Shown: positions 34,772 to 44,334, counted from the first letter of the stretch. The stretch is 64,000 bases of DNA from DATJCV01 sp963707665 (GCA_963707665.1 CAVPQU010000015.1:124001-188000), one strand, 5' to 3'. Numbers and translations are program-made. Notes: generated by a model not told the origin, from the sequence alone.

Positions 34772-36925
34772 ATGTCAAGCCAGTACTTTTCTTCTGCAGT
34801 CGCCCTCGCGCCTATGCCTGCTGCGCAACTGCCGTCAGCGCCCAGCAAACCGAGCCGACACTGCCGGCAGTGGTGGTCAGCGCGCCGGCGGCGGCACCGG
34901 TAAGGGCCGACAGCGCCAGCGTCGGCAGCTTTACCGACGCGCCGCTGCTGCAAACTCCAAGTTCGATCACCGTCGTCACGCACGAGCAGATCCAGAATCG
35001 CGCCATTCGCCAGACTTCGGACGCAATGAAGTGGGATGCCAGCGTCAACGACGCCTACAACGCAGTCGGCTACGCCGAACAGTTTTCGATCCGTGGCTTT
35101 GCGCTCGACAATATGTCCAGCTATCGCAAGGACGGGCTGGCGATCTCGGCCGATGACGCCATCGCGCTGGAAAACAAGCAGCAGATTGAAGTGCTGAAAG
35201 GGCTGGCCGGACTGCAGGCTGGCGCAGCGACGCCGGGCGGCATCTTGAATTACGTCACCAAGCGGCCGACCGCGACCGCGCTGCGCTCGGTAACGGTCGA
35301 AACGCGCGAACGCGGCACCGTGTATGGCGCGCTCGATCTGGGTGGGCGCTTCAGCGACCAGCGCTTCGGCTACCGCATCAACGCCGCCGCCGAAAAACTG
35401 CGTTCCTATGTCCGCGGCGCCGACGGCGAACGCCAGTTCGTGTCCGGCGCCTTCGATTGGCAGCATCAGTCCGCAAGCGCTGCTGCAACTGGACCTCGAC
35501 TACCAGCACCGGGCGCAACTGACGGCGCCCGGCTTTCAGTTGTTCGACGGCATGCGGCTGCCCACCGGCATCGACCCCAGCACCATGCTGAACGACCAGC
35601 CGTGGTCCAGGCCGGTCAAAACCGACAGCAACAACCTCGGCTTGCGTTTCGAATACCAATTCAATGCCGACTGGAGCGCGACGCTGTCGGCCAACCGCAA
35701 TGTCTTCCGGCGTGACGATTACGCCGCGTTTCCGTATGGCTGCGCGTCAGCCGGCTTGTTTCCAGGATTCTGTGCCAACGGTGACTACGATGTGTATGAC
35801 TACCAAAGCGCCGGTGAAGCCAAAACCTTGCTGACCAGCCAGGCTTTGTTGCGCGGCAAGTTCAGCACCGGCGACGTCAGGCACGCGCTGACCGTCGGCG
35901 CATCCGCCTCGCAGCGCCGGGATGAGTTTGGCGACTGCGTGTACGGCACTCTGGACTGCGAAGGCTCGGCTGCCAACGGCACCAGCAACATTTACCAGCC
36001 GGTGGCAGTACCGGCCTCGAGCATCTCGACCGGCCCGGTGTCGCTGCGCCGCAGGCAGACCGAACGCGCTATTTTTGCGCAAGACATCCTGAGCCTGTCG
36101 GACGCGTTCAAGCTGCATGCCGGCGCCCGCTACACCCAATTGCAACGTGACCAGTTCGAGGCCGACGGACGCCTCGGCGCCCGCTACCACCGCAGCTATC
36201 TGTTGCCGAACCTCGCGCTGGTGTTCAATCCGGCCGCCGACTGGTCGCTCTATGGCGCTTATTCCGAGGGATTGGAACACGGTGGCATCGCGCCGCTGGG
36301 TACTGTCAATGTCAACCAGATGCTGGATCCCAGCACCTCGCGCCAGCTGGAAATCGGCATCAAGGCCGAACTGGCACCCGATCTCGCCCTTTCTGCGGCG
36401 CTGTTCCAAATCAAGAAGCCGCTGGAATTCATCGATAGCAACAGCAACACCTATGTACGCCGCGGCGACGCCGTGCATCGCGGTCTGGAACTGGCGGCAC
36501 AGGGGCAAGCCACGCGACATTTATTGCTGGGCGCCAGCTTCACCGCGCTCGACGCCAGCCAGCAACATACCGGCGATGCGATGCTCGACGGCCGGCGCGT
36601 AACCAACGTGCCGCGCTTCAAGTCGGTGCTGTATCTGGATTACGCCGTGCCGCAATTCGCTGGCCTGGGCCTTAACGGCAGCTGGCAATATGCCAGCAGC
36701 AAGGCGTTCAACCCGGACAACAGCGTGACCGTGCCCGGTTACCATGTGTTGAATCTGGGCGCTCGCTACACGACTCGTGTCGCCGGCGCGCGCACCACGT
36801 TGCGCCTGAACGTCGACAATGTGCTGGATCGCTTCTATTGGCGCGACGTCACGCAGGAGCTAGGTGGCTACCTGTTTCCTGGTGCGCCGCGTACCGTCCG
36901 CCTTTCGGCGCAGTTCGATTTTTAA
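34772..36925 (+). pseudogene. TonB-dependent outer-membrane receptor under TPP control, broken by frameshifts
   Basis: When repaired this is a ~717-residue TonB receptor. Removing one base near 34811 and one near 34824 gives a clean signal peptide (MSSQYFSSAVALALCLLA then TAVSAQQ). Removing one base near 35464 joins VSGAFDWQ to ISPQALLQLDLDYQ. The plug domain holds TPSSITVVTHEQIQNRAI and SIRGFALDNMSSYRKDGLA; the barrel ends VRLSAQFDF with the terminal Phe of outer-membrane proteins. The TPP riboswitch directly upstream implies uptake of thiamine, its phosphates or a precursor; the ligand is inference. The overall resemblance is to siderophore-type receptors. Probably intact in the real genome. 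Confidence 0.85.
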
Positions 36926-37417
36926 GCACGCCCGAATCCGGCAGCCGTCCAGCAGGCGGCTGCCGAGACGCACCGATGACATGCCGCGCCAAGACCGAAA
37001 TAACTTGACAGCGCGACAAAAGAGCGCGGCTGGACCGGCTTGCATAGCGCCTTGAATTCTGCATCGCGGAACATTTTGCCGATTTTGACGATATTTTGGG
37101 AATTTTCCTGTACTCGCAAAGCCGCTTTTCGCTATGATTCAAAGAATTCCGTACGGCAATGCGGCTCTGGAATCCGATTCAGGGCGACGCTCGCCACCAG
37201 CGGAACATGATTGCCGGCAGGATCGCGATCGCCATACTGCAAGCTGCGGTTGACGCTTCCCCTCCATTCCATCACCCGTCACCGGGCTCCTGTTACTGAA
37301 TTACAGAACAGTAAGATTCCCGTAAGCGGCGGTGGAAAATCGAAAAATGGTTTATGCTGCGTCGCGACAAAGCGTGTTTTTCGACCGGCACACGTATATG
37401 ATCTGAAGAGGGACCTC
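36926..37417. other. 492-base gap with one strong hairpin; no gene seen
   Basis: GGCAGCCG (36940-36947) pairs perfectly with CGGCTGCC (36957-36964), just after the TonB receptor stop. It lacks a T-run, so it is a weak terminator candidate. The remainder should include the phaZ promoter and leader. Small frames on both strands look like chance. Confidence 0.45.
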
Positions 37418-38653
37418 ATGCTTTATCAACTGCACGAAATGAACCGCACCATGCTGACCCCGCTGATGCAATGGGCCGAGGTGTCAGCCAAGTTGTTTTC
37501 GAATCCAGTCTCGCCGCTGGCGCACACGCCTTTTTCGCAGCGCATCGCGGCTGGTTACGAATTACTGTACCGGCTCGGCAAGGATTACGAAAAACCGCGC
37601 TTCAATATTGATAGCGTCACGATCGGCGAAGAGACGGTCGGGATCGTCGAGGAAATCACCGAGAAGCGCCCATTTTGCAGCCTGCTGCACTTCAAGAAAG
37701 ACCTCGACGCCAAGGCCTTTGCGTCCCTGAACCAGCCAACCGTGCTGCTGGTGGCGCCGCTGTCCGGACATCATGCCACGCTGCTGCGCGACACCGTCAG
37801 CGCCTTGCTGCCGCAGCATGACGTCTATATCACCGACTGGGCCGACGCCCGCATGGTGCCGCTGTCCGACGGGCCGTTCCATCTGCACGACTACATTTAC
37901 TACATACAAGACTTCATCCGCCGGCTCGGTCCCGACCTGCATGTGATCTCGGTATGCCAGCCGACGGTGCCAGTGCTGGCGGCAATTTCGCTGATGGCCA
38001 GTGCGCACGACCCCAAGCTGCCGAAAACCATGATCATGATGGGCGGCCCGATCGATCCGCGCAAATCGCCGACCCAGGTCAATGACCTGGCCACCGAGAA
38101 GCCGTATTCCTGGTTTGAAAATACCGTGATCGATAGCGTGCCGGGAAATTTCCCCGGCGCCGGTCGCAAGGTATATCCGGGCTTCCTGCAACACGCCGGC
38201 TTCGTCGCCATGAATCCGCGGCGGCACGCGCAAAGCCATTGGGATTTCTACGAGCACCTGCGCAAGGGCGACAACGCGTCGGCCGACGAGCATCGCAAGT
38301 TTTACGACGAGTACAACGCGGTGCTCGACATGCCGGCCGAATACTATCTGGAGACGATCAAGATCGTGTTCCAGGAATTTCGCCTGCCGCAAGGCACCTG
38401 GGAAGTGGAAGGCAAACTGGTGCGGCCGCAAGATATCAAGAATGTCGCCCTGTTTACCATCGAGGGCGAGCTGGACGACATTTCCGGCTCCGGCCAGACC
38501 GAGGCCGCGCACGATTTGTGCAGCGGGATTCCGAAAGCGCAAAAGAAACATTTCACCGCGCCCAAATGCGGCCACTACGGGATTTTTTCCGGCCGCCGCT
38601 GGCGCGAGAGTCATTTGTCCGCAAATCGCGAATTCATCAGCGACCATCGCTGA
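37418..38653 (+). CDS. phaZ: Intracellular polyhydroxyalkanoate depolymerase
   Basis: PhaZ degrades stored poly-3-hydroxybutyrate granules inside the cell. The 411-residue product matches the Cupriavidus PhaZ1 type: start MLYQLHEMNRTMLTPLMQWA, then ELLYRLGKDYEKPRF near residue 48, DVYITDWADARMVPLSDGPF near 137, and SVCQPTVPVLAA near 178, where the catalytic nucleophile is Cys instead of Ser. CGHYGIFSGRRWR near the C-terminus holds the catalytic His. A ribosome-binding site (GAGGG) precedes the ATG. A strong terminator follows. Confidence 0.95.
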   Translation: MLYQLHEMNRTMLTPLMQWAEVSAKLFSNPVSPLAHTPFSQRIAAGYELLYRLGKDYEKPRFNIDSVTIGEETVGIVEEITEKRPFCSLLHFKKDLDAKAFASLNQPTVLLVAPLSGHHATLLRDTVSALLPQHDVYITDWADARMVPLSDGPFHLHDYIYYIQDFIRRLGPDLHVISVCQPTVPVLAAISLMASAHDPKLPKTMIMMGGPIDPRKSPTQVNDLATEKPYSWFENTVIDSVPGNFPGAGRKVYPGFLQHAGFVAMNPRRHAQSHWDFYEHLRKGDNASADEHRKFYDEYNAVLDMPAEYYLETIKIVFQEFRLPQGTWEVEGKLVRPQDIKNVALFTIEGELDDISGSGQTEAAHDLCSGIPKAQKKHFTAPKCGHYGIFSGRRWRESHLSANREFISDHR

Positions 38654-38680
38654 ACCGCGCGTCGCATTGCCACTGAAACA

Positions 38681-38711
38681 GCCGTTTTCCTGCAATCGGA
38701 AAACGGCTTTT
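38681..38711 (+). terminator. Intrinsic terminator after phaZ
   Basis: GCCGTTTTCC pairs with GGAAAACGGC across a 7-base loop, followed by TTTT. It separates phaZ from rnfB 30 bases later. Confidence 0.9.
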
Positions 38712-38744
38712 CATTTGGCGCCACGGCGCTCATTTGCCGGGATA

Positions 38745-39487
38745 ATGAGCGTCATGTCGTCGAATTCTCCAGCCGCACCTGCTCTCGCACTCCCCGAGCG
38801 CTCGCGGACCGCATCGAAAACCTGCTGCCGCAAACGCAATGCACCAAATGCGGCTATCCGGCCTGCCGGCCGTATGCCGAAGCCATCGCCGCCGGCCACG
38901 CCAATTACAATCAGTGCCCGCCCGGCGGCGCGACCGGCGTCGAACGTCTGGCGGCTTTGCTCGGCCAGCCGGTGATTCCGCTGAATCCGGCCAATGGCGT
39001 CGAACGCCCGCGTCCGGTGGCGCTGATCGACGAGGCGCTGTGCATCGGCTGCACGCTGTGCATCCAGGCCTGCCCGGTCGACGCCATCGTCGGCGCCGCC
39101 AAGCAGATGCACACGGTGATTCCCGAGCTATGCACCGGTTGCGACTTGTGCGTGGCGCCCTGCCCGGTCGATTGCATCGCCATGGTCGAAGCCACCCCGG
39201 GCCGCAGCGGCTGGGAGGCGTGGTCGCAGCCGCAAGCCGATGCGGCGCGGCAACGCTTCAACCGGCGCCAAACCAGGCTGCGGCGCGAGGCGCAGGAAAA
39301 CGAGGCGCGGCTGGCGGCCAAGGCCGCTGCCAAACTGCAGGAACTGGCCGGCGAAACGCCGCAGACGCCGCAGCAGCAAGCCGAAGCCGCACGCAAGAAA
39401 GCAATCATCCAGGCGGCGATCGAGCGCGCCCGTCTGCGCAAGGAACAAACCAGCGCCGCGCCCGCCGACCACGACAAACCGGTATGA
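38745..39487 (+). pseudogene. rnfB: RnfB-like electron transport protein, frame broken near the N-terminus
   Basis: An iron-sulfur protein like RnfB of the Rnf complex. The N-terminal Fe-S domain is CTKCGYPACRPYAEAI with NYNQCPPGG (residues ~35-65); two 4Fe-4S motifs follow as CIGCTLCIQACPVDAI and CTGCDLCVAPCPVDCI. The C-terminal ~90 residues are an Ala/Arg/Gln coiled tail. The start (ATG 38745 or 38754, SSNSPAAPALAL) is in another frame; a net one-base loss or two-base gain near 38795 joins it to ALADRIENLLPQT. No other rnf genes are nearby, and the N-terminal membrane helix of true RnfB is missing, so this is the soluble variety found next to nth. Confidence 0.82.
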
Positions 39488-40134
39488 ACAACGAAAAAAG
39501 ACGCCAGATCTTCCTGCGCCTGCAGGCCGCCGATCCGCATCCGACCACCGAACTCGAATACACCACACCCTTCGAATTGCTGATCTCGGTGATCCTGTCG
39601 GCGCAGGCCACCGACGTCTCGGTCAACAAGGCGACGCGGCGCCTGTATGCGGTCGCCAACACGCCGGCGGCCATGCTGGCGCTCGGCGTCGAGGGACTGA
39701 CGCCCTACATCCAGAGCATCGGCCTGTACCGCACCAAGGCCAAGAACGTGATCGAAACCTGCCGCCGCCTGCTGGCCGACTTCGACGGCCAGGTGCCGCG
39801 CTCGCGCGAAGCGCTGCAGTCGCTGCCGGGGGTCGGGCGCAAGACCGCCAACGTGGTGATGAACACCGCCTTCGGCGAGGCGACGATCGCGGTCGACACG
39901 CATATTTTCCGCGTCGCCAACCGCACCGGCATCGCTCCCGGCAAGACCGTGGACGAGGTGGAGCACAAGCTGATGAAGGTGGTGGCGCCGGAATTCCGCC
40001 TCAACGCCCACCACTGGCTGATCCTGCACGGACGCTACACCTGCATCGCGCGCAAGCCACTGTGCTGGAATTGCATGATCGCCGACCTCTGTGAATACAA
40101 GGCAAAAACGCCGCAGCCGGCCAGCGGCGTCTGA
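39484..40134 (+). CDS. nth: Endonuclease III
   Basis: Nth removes oxidised pyrimidines from DNA and cuts the abasic strand in base-excision repair. The 216-residue product has the helix-hairpin-helix LPGVGRKTANVV near residue 115 with the catalytic Lys, VDTHIFRVANR near 137 with the catalytic Asp, and the 4Fe-4S ligands in CIARKPLCWNCMIADLC near 190. Its ATG overlaps the stop of rnfB (ATGA), the usual rnfB-nth coupling in proteobacteria. Confidence 0.96.
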   Translation: MNNEKRRQIFLRLQAADPHPTTELEYTTPFELLISVILSAQATDVSVNKATRRLYAVANTPAAMLALGVEGLTPYIQSIGLYRTKAKNVIETCRRLLADFDGQVPRSREALQSLPGVGRKTANVVMNTAFGEATIAVDTHIFRVANRTGIAPGKTVDEVEHKLMKVVAPEFRLNAHHWLILHGRYTCIARKPLCWNCMIADLCEYKAKTPQPASGV

Positions 40135-40141
40135 AGCGCGA

Positions 40142-40723
40142 TCAAACGATGCTGCAGGCCTGTTCGAACGACAGCCGCGGCGACCGCGCATGCAGGTGCT
40201 CGCCATTGCCGTAGCCAAGGCCGCAGACGAAATTGACGCGTATCGGGGTGCCGGCAAAAAATGCCTGGTTCACCCGCTCCGCATCGAAGCCGGTCATTGG
40301 GCCGCAATCGAGTCCGAGCGCGCGCGCCGCCAGGATCAGGTAGCCGCCTTGCAGCGACGAATTGCGGAACGCGTTTTCCTCGATCTTGGCCGGGTTGCCG
40401 GCAAACCAGGAGCGCGCATCGGTATGCGGAAACAGCTGCGGCAGCTTTTCGTAAAACTCCAGGTCCATGCCGACGATCGCGATCACCGGCGCGCTGCGCG
40501 TCTTGTCCACATTGCCGGGATTCATGCAGGCCACCAGCCGCTCCTTGGCTTCGGCCGACTTGACGAAAACCAGGCGTGCCGGCGAGCAGTTGGCCGAAGT
40601 CGGGCCCCATTTCATCAATTCAAACAGCTGTTCCAGCAGCGCATCCTCCACCGGCTGGGCGGACCAGCGATTGTGGCTGCGGGCTTGGCGAAAAAGCGTA
40701 TCGAGTGCGGCGTCGTTCAACAT
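40142..40723 (-). CDS. Nitroreductase family, RutE-like (malonic semialdehyde reductase)
   Basis: A 193-residue FMN flavoprotein. The start MLNDAALDTLFRQARSHNRW and WGPTSANCSPARLVFV near residue 40 match the RutE/HadB subgroup, which reduces malonic semialdehyde in pyrimidine breakdown. FRNSSLQGGYLILAARALGLDCGPMTGF near 118 is the FMN-binding core. No other rut genes are here, so the reaction is uncertain. It converges with nth. A minus-strand terminator-like hairpin lies 20 bases before its start codon. Confidence 0.86.
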   Translation of the reverse strand: MLNDAALDTLFRQARSHNRWSAQPVEDALLEQLFELMKWGPTSANCSPARLVFVKSAEAKERLVACMNPGNVDKTRSAPVIAIVGMDLEFYEKLPQLFPHTDARSWFAGNPAKIEENAFRNSSLQGGYLILAARALGLDCGPMTGFDAERVNQAFFAGTPIRVNFVCGLGYGNGEHLHARSPRLSFEQACSIV

Positions 40724-40742
40724 GAGAGTCCATCGTGAAGTC

Positions 40743-40764
40743 AAAAAAAAGCCGCCTTGGCGGC
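40743..40764 (-). terminator. Terminator-like hairpin just upstream of the nitroreductase gene
   Basis: On the minus strand GCCGCC pairs with GGCGGC across a 2-base turn, followed by eight T. It would stop leftward transcription immediately before the nitroreductase gene, although no minus-strand gene lies upstream. It may be an attenuator. Confidence 0.6.
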
Positions 40765-40854
40765 CCGGATTGTTGCGTATGGTAGCCGAATGCCAACCCT
40801 CGCGCGCGCCATCAAGCCGGTACAATAAGACCTCCGCTGTTTTTCCCGCCCGCG

Positions 40855-41277
40855 ATGTTCAATCCGTCCCAACATGAAGTCAGGCAGTTTTTTTGCGACG
40901 TCCAACGCAAGCTGCGCCACAACGAAATCCTGACCCCGCTGGAAGCGATGGCGCGCGACTGGATCGTGCAGCATCCGGAATACGCCGACGCGCTGACCGA
41001 TGTCGAGCGCGCGCTGGCGGCCGACTATACGGTCGAGCATGGCCAGAGCAACCCCTTCCTGCATCTGGCCATGCATCTGTCGATCGCCGAGCAACTGTCG
41101 ATCGATCAGCCGCCCGGCATCCGCGCCGCCTTCCTGGCGCTGGCGCAACGGCTCGGGTCCGAGCATGAGGCACACCATCAAATCATGGAATGCCTGGGCG
41201 AAATGATCTGGACTGCGCAGCGCAGCGGCCTGCCGCCGGACGGCGCCGCCTACGTCGAGTGCATCAAGCGGCGTTGA
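40855..41277 (+). CDS. DUF1841 family protein
   Basis: A 140-residue, helical, cytoplasmic protein of unknown function, typical of beta- and gamma-proteobacteria. It begins MFNPSQHEVRQFFCDVQRKL and contains NPFLHLAMHLSIAEQLSIDQ near residue 64 and HHQIMECLGEMIWTAQRSG near 103, the conserved blocks of the family. A 62-base piece of this gene (41068-41129) is repeated at 46799-46860, which marks the far side of an accessory island. Confidence 0.92.
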   Translation: MFNPSQHEVRQFFCDVQRKLRHNEILTPLEAMARDWIVQHPEYADALTDVERALAADYTVEHGQSNPFLHLAMHLSIAEQLSIDQPPGIRAAFLALAQRLGSEHEAHHQIMECLGEMIWTAQRSGLPPDGAAYVECIKRR

Positions 41278-41297
41278 CAGCCATGCGGCATTGGCTG

Positions 41298-41356
41298 GAG
41301 TATATGAAAAAATAGTTTATTCCGCGCCCGATATGGACTGATAGCGTAAGGAGTAT
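41298..41356 (+). repeat. GAGTAT element 7, direct type (half-sites 53 bp apart)
   Basis: GAGTATATG occurs at 41298 and 41351, with central GCGCCCGA at the shared offset. It begins 20 bases after the DUF1841 stop, at the left edge of the accessory island. Confidence 0.75.
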
Positions 41357-41431
41357 ATGGCTCTCGATACCCTTGCTGCAGGTGGCGGGCCGGTTGTTCG
41401 GCTTGCCGATGAGCATCGGGCGTGAGCTTGC

Positions 41432-41644
41432 CATGTCGGTCTGGGGCTGGCTGTGCTGCCGCCTTTCCTGGCACGCGACAATTCCCCATGGTTCGCGATT
41501 CCTGAATATGCATGCGCACGAAGCCGCCCTGTCTGGATGGTGATGCATCCGCATGTTCGACGCTCGCCCCGGGTCAACGCGGTCGCGGATTTGCTCTCTG
41601 AGCTTTTCCTCGAACAGGAGCCGACTCTCGCATGCAATGCTTGA
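41432..41644 (+). pseudogene. C-terminal remnant of a LysR-type regulator
   Basis: The frame reads HVGLGLAVLPPFLARDNSPW and later WMVMHPHVRRSPRVNAVADLLSELF, the end of a LysR effector domain. Everything upstream (DNA-binding domain and most of the effector domain) is missing, and the frame is closed by a stop just before. It is similar in position and motif to the end of the intact LysR gene at 41732 but clearly a different gene, so this is a separate deleted regulator. Confidence 0.72.
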
Positions 41645-41731
41645 GCCGAGCACAGTGGGTGCCTGCACTGGCATAAAAACTTCGGGCAGATCACAAGAAC
41701 GGGATGGGAACGACCGAGCGCAGAGAAAACG

Positions 41732-42613
41732 TCACGATGGCGTCGAAGCGGATCGGAACAGCTCCGCCGTGGAAGACGCTATGACTTCTGCCAGGAGGTC
41801 GGCAATCAAGCGTACGCGTGGCGAACGCCGGGCATCAGGATGAATGACAAGCCAGAGTTCTCTCGGTTCCGGACCCGGAATATCACTCAGTTCTACAAGT
41901 TCAGCATCCGTCCCTGCCAGGAAGTGAGGCAGCACCGAGACGCCCAAGCCGTTGCGCGTCGCCTGGTAGAGCGACGATAGACTATTGCTCCTTAATGAAA
42001 ACGCCCGCAGGAGCGAGAATTTTTCCAACCATTGCTGCTCCGGCGCATGCTGCAAGCTATCGTCATAGCCAATGAATTGCCATTCATGCGGTCGGTCGCG
42101 TGCCAGATAGGAGCGATGTGCATAAACGCCATAGCTCATCGCACCGAGGCGACGCGTGCTAAGCCCTGGATCCTGTGGCCGGCCCACACGAACAGCCAGG
42201 TCGGCCTCGCGGCGCGTCAGGCTCGCTAGCCGTGTCTCTCCGACCATTTCGAGCGTTAAAGCGGACCATTTCTCATGATGGCGGGCGAATTTCGGTATCA
42301 GGAAATAGCTGGATAAGGCCGGCGGAGCCGAAAGGCGCACCGTGCCGGAGAGAACTGCTCCGGCATCCGCTTCCCGACGAAATTCGTGTGCCTTTTCCTC
42401 CATTTGTTCAGCACGCGCATACAACTGTTCGCCCTCGGCAGTTAATTGCCAGCCGCGAGGAAGCTTATCGAAAAGGCGCAGTCCCAGCGCCTTCTCAAGG
42501 CTGCCGATGCGACGCGCCACCGTGGAATGCTCGACCCGCAGTTCACGGGCTGCAAGGTTAAGGCTTTCCGCGCGAACCAGCGTTACAAATATTCTTATGT
42601 CATCCCAGTTCAT
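41732..42613 (-). CDS. LysR-family transcriptional regulator
   Basis: A 293-residue regulator. The N-terminal winged helix is MNWDDIRIFVTLVRAESLNL with AARELRVEHSTVARRIGSLE, and the effector domain ends LPHFLAGTDAELVEL and LWLVIHPDARRSPRVRLIADLL. I use MNWDDIRIF (42613); the longer frame adds an unlikely Cys-rich leader. It is divergent from the thioesterase-GST pair with 193 bases between starts, the usual layout for a LysR gene and its target. Codon choice is visibly less GC-rich than in flanking core genes, in keeping with transfer. Confidence 0.92.
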   Translation of the reverse strand: MNWDDIRIFVTLVRAESLNLAARELRVEHSTVARRIGSLEKALGLRLFDKLPRGWQLTAEGEQLYARAEQMEEKAHEFRREADAGAVLSGTVRLSAPPALSSYFLIPKFARHHEKWSALTLEMVGETRLASLTRREADLAVRVGRPQDPGLSTRRLGAMSYGVYAHRSYLARDRPHEWQFIGYDDSLQHAPEQQWLEKFSLLRAFSLRSNSLSSLYQATRNGLGVSVLPHFLAGTDAELVELSDIPGPEPRELWLVIHPDARRSPRVRLIADLLAEVIASSTAELFRSASTPS

Positions 42614-42806
42614 TATTTGGCTGTTTATTTTTGCACATTGAGTATGCAGATTTTGGTAATTCCTGAGCGGAATTGCGCATGTTACCTTTGCGGCCACTCG
42701 ATCGCAATGCGCCGACCATCTCCTGGGCCACAGGACTTGCATCGCGTGAATATGGGCTAGCTGGGGCGGAGCGCACTCGTGCCGTGAACATCCTTGGGAA
42801 GAGGTA

Positions 42807-43313
42807 ATGACTAACACTGACGACAGAATTGGTATGGACGGCGTTGATTATCTAAGCGAAGTCATGCACGGGAAGCGCAGGCAGGCCAGTTTCGAACGCA
42901 TGCTCAATTACCGCTTCACCGGTGTAAGTAAAGGCGCCATCGCTATCCTTGCCGAGCCTTTGGATTCCTTCGCCAACCCTATGAACACGCTTCATGGCGG
43001 CTACTTCGCTGGCCTGCTCGACACCGCAATGAGTGCCTCGGTGCACTCGGCGTTGAACGCGGGCCAGGATTTCACGACAGTCGAACTGAAAGTCAACTTT
43101 ATGAAGGCTCAGCGATTGCCGTTTACAAAAATCCATGCCCGCGGGACGGTGCGCAAAATCGGCCAGCGAGTCGCGTTCGCAGAAGGGGAGATTTATTCCG
43201 AGACGAATGAGCTGCTGGCAAGCGGTTCAACCACATGCCTGATCTGGCATCACGCCGGCATAGGGAAAACAGCCAACACCAAACCAGCAACGACCTCCGA
43301 CATGAAAGCATGA
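42807..43313 (+). CDS. PaaI-type thioesterase (hotdog fold)
   Basis: A 168-residue hotdog protein. The motif NPMNTLHGGYFAGLLDTAMS near residue 57 is the PaaI-type active region (HGG with the downstream Asp/Thr), and FTTVELKVNFMKAQRLP near 90 is the substrate-loop strand. It would hydrolyse an aryl- or acyl-CoA; the substrate is unknown. The GST gene starts 13 bases after its stop. Control by the divergent LysR protein is inferred from layout. The last ~15 residues (KTANTKPATTSDMKA) look like an unstructured tail. Confidence 0.87.
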   Translation: MTNTDDRIGMDGVDYLSEVMHGKRRQASFERMLNYRFTGVSKGAIAILAEPLDSFANPMNTLHGGYFAGLLDTAMSASVHSALNAGQDFTTVELKVNFMKAQRLPFTKIHARGTVRKIGQRVAFAEGEIYSETNELLASGSTTCLIWHHAGIGKTANTKPATTSDMKA

Positions 43314-43326
43314 GGAAGAAAAAACC

Positions 43327-43950
43327 ATGAAGACGATCCTGTATTACTCACCTGCCGCTTGTTCGCTTGCCCCTCATATCCTGCTGGAAGAAACCGGCGC
43401 GGAATATGAACTCATTGAAGTCAATGTGCAACAAGGCAAAACCCAGGAACCGGAGTTCCTGCAACTGAATCCGAAAGGAAGGGTTCCCGTGCTGGTGGCA
43501 GATAAGCAGATCCTCACCGAGGTTCCCGCCATCTGCTGGTTTATAGCGTCAGGCGCGAAGGCACTGATCCCGCAAGCGAGCTTGCAGCAAGCGCGGGCGC
43601 TTGAGTGGTTCAACTGGCTTTCCGGGACCCTGCACGCGGTCGCCTTTAACGGGAAATGGCGGCCGCAGCGGTTCGTCACCAATCGGGAGTTATTTTCAGA
43701 TGTGCATACCAGGGCCGACCAAAACCTGGCGGAGGGGTTCTCGCATATCGAACAGCGACTGCATGGAAGGCAATGGGCGCTCGGCGATGAATACAGCCTC
43801 GTCGACCCGTATTTGTTCGTTTTTCACAACTGGGCGCAATCCATTGGCGCAGATGTACGCAAGACCTACCCGCTCTGGCATGCCCATGCTTCGCGGATGC
43901 TGGCCAGGGACGCGGTAATCCGTGCGCTGAGGCAGGAGGGCTTCTGTTAG
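43327..43950 (+). CDS. Glutathione S-transferase family protein
   Basis: A 207-residue GST-fold protein. The N-terminal thioredoxin-like domain has YYSPAACSLAPHILLEETGA near residue 6 (Ser/Cys position of beta-class enzymes) and NPKGRVPVLVADKQILTEVPAI near 48, with the cis-Pro. The helical C-terminal half ends with the QWALGDEYSLVDPYLFVFHNW region. It would conjugate glutathione to, or isomerise, an unknown substrate. It is paired with the thioesterase just upstream. Confidence 0.9.
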   Translation: MKTILYYSPAACSLAPHILLEETGAEYELIEVNVQQGKTQEPEFLQLNPKGRVPVLVADKQILTEVPAICWFIASGAKALIPQASLQQARALEWFNWLSGTLHAVAFNGKWRPQRFVTNRELFSDVHTRADQNLAEGFSHIEQRLHGRQWALGDEYSLVDPYLFVFHNWAQSIGADVRKTYPLWHAHASRMLARDAVIRALRQEGFC

Positions 43951-44032
43951 ACGTTCCATCCGGACGCAGCGGAGGCGCTGCTACTGGATGTCGGTATCCC
44001 GGCATTCGCCTCCACAACCCAGCACAAGCGGA

Positions 44033-44334
44033 TGGGAAGTGCATGAAGCGGTGGCGAGCCGGAAGACGGACCGCCATATCGAACAACGCCTGCCGAGCGC
44101 CTTGGCGGAACCGATCTCGCCGCCTGGATCGCAGACCATCGGATCGACACGCTGACCGTCATCGGCTATATGACACACAATTGCGTCGGCTCGACGATTG
44201 AACATGCATTGCACGACCGCTTGGCGGTTGGGTATCTGCCGGATGCCAGTCGGTCTATACCCTATGCGAACCGGGCCGGGTCGGCTTCATTTTCATCACG
44301 CGATTCAACTTTTAGGCAAGCCAACCTTTACTGA
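44033..44334 (+). pseudogene. Remnant of an isochorismatase-like cysteine hydrolase
   Basis: Pieces of one protein are visible: WEVHEAVASRKTDRHIEQRLPSA, then after a frame change LAAWIADHRIDTLTVIGYMT, HNCVGSTIEHALHDRLAV and PYANRAGSAS. The Cys in THNCV is the family's nucleophile. The N-terminal half with the catalytic Asp and Lys is absent and the frame is broken near 44105, so this is a true remnant between the GST and MATE genes, not just a sequencing slip. Confidence 0.72.

Noticed and set aside
38839..40134. 431-codon frame that would fuse an upstream protein to endonuclease III
   Set aside because: The upstream part is the wrong frame of rnfB; nth has its own ATG at 39484 and a normal length from there.
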